A DNA stretch of 64,000 nt from Phoronis australis (taxonomy: Eukaryota > Phoronida > Phoronidae): positions 483,644-547,643 of the forward strand of contig NMRA01000187.1 in NCBI GenBank assembly GCA_002633005.1. The letters are read 5' to 3'. This document shows positions 61,898-64,000 of this stretch, one piece after another. How positions within the stretch are numbered: position 1 is the stretch's first letter; every line of letters starts with the position of its first letter. A program made the translations under genes and the position numbers. Below the pieces are notes generated by a model, which saw only the letters and a list, made by a program, of their open reading frames with translations, did not search any database and was not told the origin of the DNA.

Positions 61898-61949
61898 CAG
61901 CAAATAGTTCACTGGCACTAGGGATGGTGCCATTTATACAGTGCTCCAT
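61898..61949 (-). CDS. SLC51A-like: OST-alpha coding exon 1 (extracellular N terminus)
   Basis: Encodes M1-A17 plus one base. It starts MEHCINGTIPSASELF, with an N-glycosylation sequon (N6-G-T) suited to an extracellular N terminus. The conserved Cys4 and the ASELF motif match the family's C...PTAxQLL pattern. The donor is GCTG|GTAGGT. The exon continues upstream to an acceptor TTCTAG ending at 61,989 (exon 61,898-61,988). That upstream part is open in frame with no earlier ATG, so the start could lie further 5' if another coding exon joins in phase 0; the only candidate upstream exon does not (it ends TAG in that frame). Confidence 0.78.
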
Positions 61950-62812
61950 TTTGGTTGAGTAACTCCAATTCAGCACCTCATTGAGAACCTAGAATTAAAC
62001 ACAATAACAGTTTATTGACCTGAGGCCAAAAAATCATCCTTTGAAATAGGATGTTCCTGCATCATACAGCCACACTTGAATCTTTTGGTATTTACCCACA
62101 ATGCCGCAACATCAGTCTAGAAGTTCTCTGGCCTCGTTTACATGCCATTGTAGTTTCTCGTGTTATTTGTTGGTTCCCTCTTTTTCAAGTTCTGAGTTGT
62201 ATCCAACTTTCCAATGTCAGGGAGGTTTAACAGCAGTATTGTGGGCTGTAGCTCCCATGGCAGAATTTTAGTTCAACTTTCATATGTTTTGATCTGTCCC
62301 TCAGATTCAGAGGTGCGGTTCTAAGTTCATTTGACATATCCACTATTTGTAGTTATGGTAGCTGAAGAAGTCATTCAACAGAGCAAGTAAGATATTGGGG
62401 TTAAAATATGAAAATTTAACGTAGCTTGTTTATCCTTTTTCCATGAAATACACATTGAGAGAAGTTCCATATTCATCCAATTTTAAAGTGGTGTTGCAAA
62501 AGCAGGTCTTTTTTCTTCTTTGTGGAGAATGGACTGTAGCAATCAGTCTGCCTTCATTAAATACACTAGTGCTATTTCAAGTGAAGAACTTCTTTAAACA
62601 TATAAAAAGGTCAGATTTTAGACGAAACTAAAAATTGTTCATGACAAGTCTTCATGTTCTCCCTGTACAGAGTACCAAGCCATTTTGAAACAGAGCAGGT
62701 CTGTTGAGTCAGTCAGTCTCATCGAAACATAATAAATTATTTAAGAGACATGATTCCTAGAATCAGCTAGACATTTCTAAAACAAGGCCAATGGAACAGC
62801 GCATTTTCTTAC

Positions 62813-62860
62813 CTACAGGAAAAAGAGATTTCTATCCACAACTGTCCTATTGTCATACCC
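62813..62860 (-). other. SLC51A-like: Candidate non-coding 5' exon of the OST-alpha gene
   Basis: A 48-nt segment flanked by a strong acceptor (TTTATCTCCTTCAG) and donor (TGTAG|GTAAGAA), both on the coding strand and 824 bp upstream of the exon containing the start codon. None of its frames joins the coding frame without a stop, so if spliced it is 5' UTR. Support is from splice signals and position only. Confidence 0.35.
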
Positions 62861-62929
62861 CTGAAGGAGATAAACTTTTAAAGAAGAAGTTCAAATTAGC
62901 CGTGACATTTTGATTTTAAGTTCATGCCC

Positions 62930-63055
62930 CCCACCCAGTAAAATTCTCCCAGATTCCATTTGGCAGTTGAGGGGTGCGAATGTCTGATTGGCAAAATCCT
63001 GGCTAATACTTTGCCCTGGTCCCCCTAAGTCAAAATCCTGGATCTGCCCCTAGTG
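62930..63055 (+). mobile_element. Possible repeat-derived fragment
   Basis: GC-richer patch ending AAAATCCTGGATCTGCCCCT, a string I associate with dispersed repeats in marine invertebrate genomes, in otherwise AT-rich, CpG-poor DNA. No second copy in this window, so tentative. Confidence 0.22.
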
Positions 63056-64000
63056 ACACTCAATTAAACATGACAACGCCAGGTCAAATTTAGCTACGAC
63101 ATGTGAAATTAAAAAATTACACTTGGCAAAAATGTTAGACTGGTGGAAATGAGGATTTGTTAATCATTGTTTATGGCACCTGGAGCCTGTGTTAATCCCA
63201 GATGGCAGGCACTATTGATAAATACGGCAAACTGAATTCAAGAAAACCGAAATTCAATTTCAATGTGAACCAGGAAGACAGAAATACGAATATCCTACCA
63301 TTTCTTCCCCAATACAATATGGAAAAGTTAAAAACAAACCAGTTTCTCACAGCCTGCAGATCAAAGGTAAAGTTCAGTCTCTGCAGTATTTATGATCAGC
63401 CTAACTGATAAGGACTTGAATCATCACTAGCTAACATCAGATGATGATAAATGTCATGACCCTTGACCCAAAATACTAGAACATCACACAGTTACTCTCT
63501 AGCATTCTGAGAGCACAAAAGCAACTTCTTGCAAGATTCAAGTTTAAATTCTGGTGATTAAGGCGGGCAAAGCCACATAAAATTCTGTCCCTCCATTGTT
63601 CCCCATTACATGAAACTCATTGTTCAAAAGAACTTGTTCGCATTGTGCGGGTTTGCCAGGATTGGTGCCTAACATTTGAATGATTTTAAACACATGTCAA
63701 ATTCGACACAGGGAAGCCAAACTGCAATAAATCAAGACACAACATGGAGAACACTGCTTTCATATAGACAATTAATAGCATTAGGATTTTTCATGAGAAT
63801 CACTTGAACATGCTACAGTATATAACACGAGCAACGTGGAGCGTTGAAATGTGCCCACAAATGCATCGCAAATGGTGTGCTTTTAGGGTTATTAAATTTT
63901 TTGTATCATAAAAGTGGCCACTAGATGGCGCAAAAACATACAATCCATCCAAAAACGGGAACATGCCATATTTCATAAAAAATTTGTCAAGGAACTTCAG

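Larger units (their letters stand above)
48689..62860 (-). other. SLC51A-like: OST-alpha (SLC51A-like) transcription unit
   Basis: Span from a likely non-coding 5' exon to the farthest candidate poly(A) signal. Seven coding exons join in phase into 335 codons, close to the roughly 340 residues of vertebrate OST-alpha. The family (Pfam Solute_trans_a) forms seven-pass membrane proteins; in vertebrates OST-alpha with OST-beta moves bile acids and steroid conjugates across basolateral membranes. Hydrophobic segments lie near residues 20-42, 62-82, 87-109, 156-176, 191-214, 229-250 and 271-291. Diagnostic features are a YYGGEE motif (110-115), a cysteine cluster CCCVCC (135-140; clustered cysteines are an OST-alpha hallmark), Q160 with R165-P166, and IPCEPPLSSKS (256-266) before the last segment. 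The cysteine cluster and length favour OST-alpha over TMEM184 relatives. OST-beta is not in the window. The substrate in this animal is unknown. Confidence 0.9.
61989..64000. other. Region upstream of OST-alpha coding exons
   Basis: Remains CpG-poor to the window edge with no CpG-rich promoter-like patch, so the transcription start probably lies past 64,000. It contains the candidate 5' UTR exon and a possible mobile-element fragment near 62,930-63,055; otherwise nothing recognised. Confidence 0.5.

Noticed and set aside
62813-62860. Coding first exon for OST-alpha
   Set aside because: Every frame that joins the next exon in phase hits a stop; retained only as a possible 5' UTR exon.

Overview
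This is animal nuclear DNA, not bacterial. It has two spliced genes with GT-AG introns, large AT-rich non-coding stretches, microsatellites, and many short foldback (MITE-like) elements. The proteins, the compact introns and the mosaic CpG content suggest an invertebrate bilaterian such as an invertebrate deuterostome or a lophotrochozoan; I cannot name the species.

Layout. Positions 1-19.5 kb: no convincing gene; the stretch holds a tRNA-like SINE fragment, two copies of a CACCCAG-ended repeat, a (TC)n microsatellite, a CCAAT-bearing MITE, a small hairpin and a trinucleotide block. Positions 19,875-30,514 (+): a two-exon SIX1/2 (sine oculis class) homeobox gene, 288 codons, split by a 9.8 kb intron just after the homeodomain. 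The intron carries three foldback elements and a near-perfect 21-bp-stem hairpin. Positions 30.5-48.6 kb: a gene-free, repeat-rich interval. Positions about 48.7-62.9 kb (-): a gene I assembled from seven coding exons, whose splice phases all agree. It encodes 335 residues of the organic solute transporter alpha (SLC51A / OST-alpha, Solute_trans_a) family. A non-coding 5' exon is likely at 62,813-62,860, and the promoter probably lies beyond the window.

The two genes are convergent, about 18 kb apart, and have no evident functional link: one is a developmental transcription factor, the other a seven-pass membrane transporter. They differ sharply in base composition. The Six1/2 side is CpG-normal, while the whole OST-alpha unit is CpG-depleted, and the change falls within about 200 bp at 48.5-48.7 kb. 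That is what mosaic germline gene-body methylation would leave, and it independently supports the predicted 3' end of the transporter gene.

The window shows no CRISPR array, operon, phage or other prokaryote-type system. The most notable signals are the CpG boundary, the two large inverted repeats in one transporter intron, the TIR families in the Six1/2 intron, the hairpin candidates, and a CCAATCAGATG motif shared by a MITE family and the Six1/2 upstream region.
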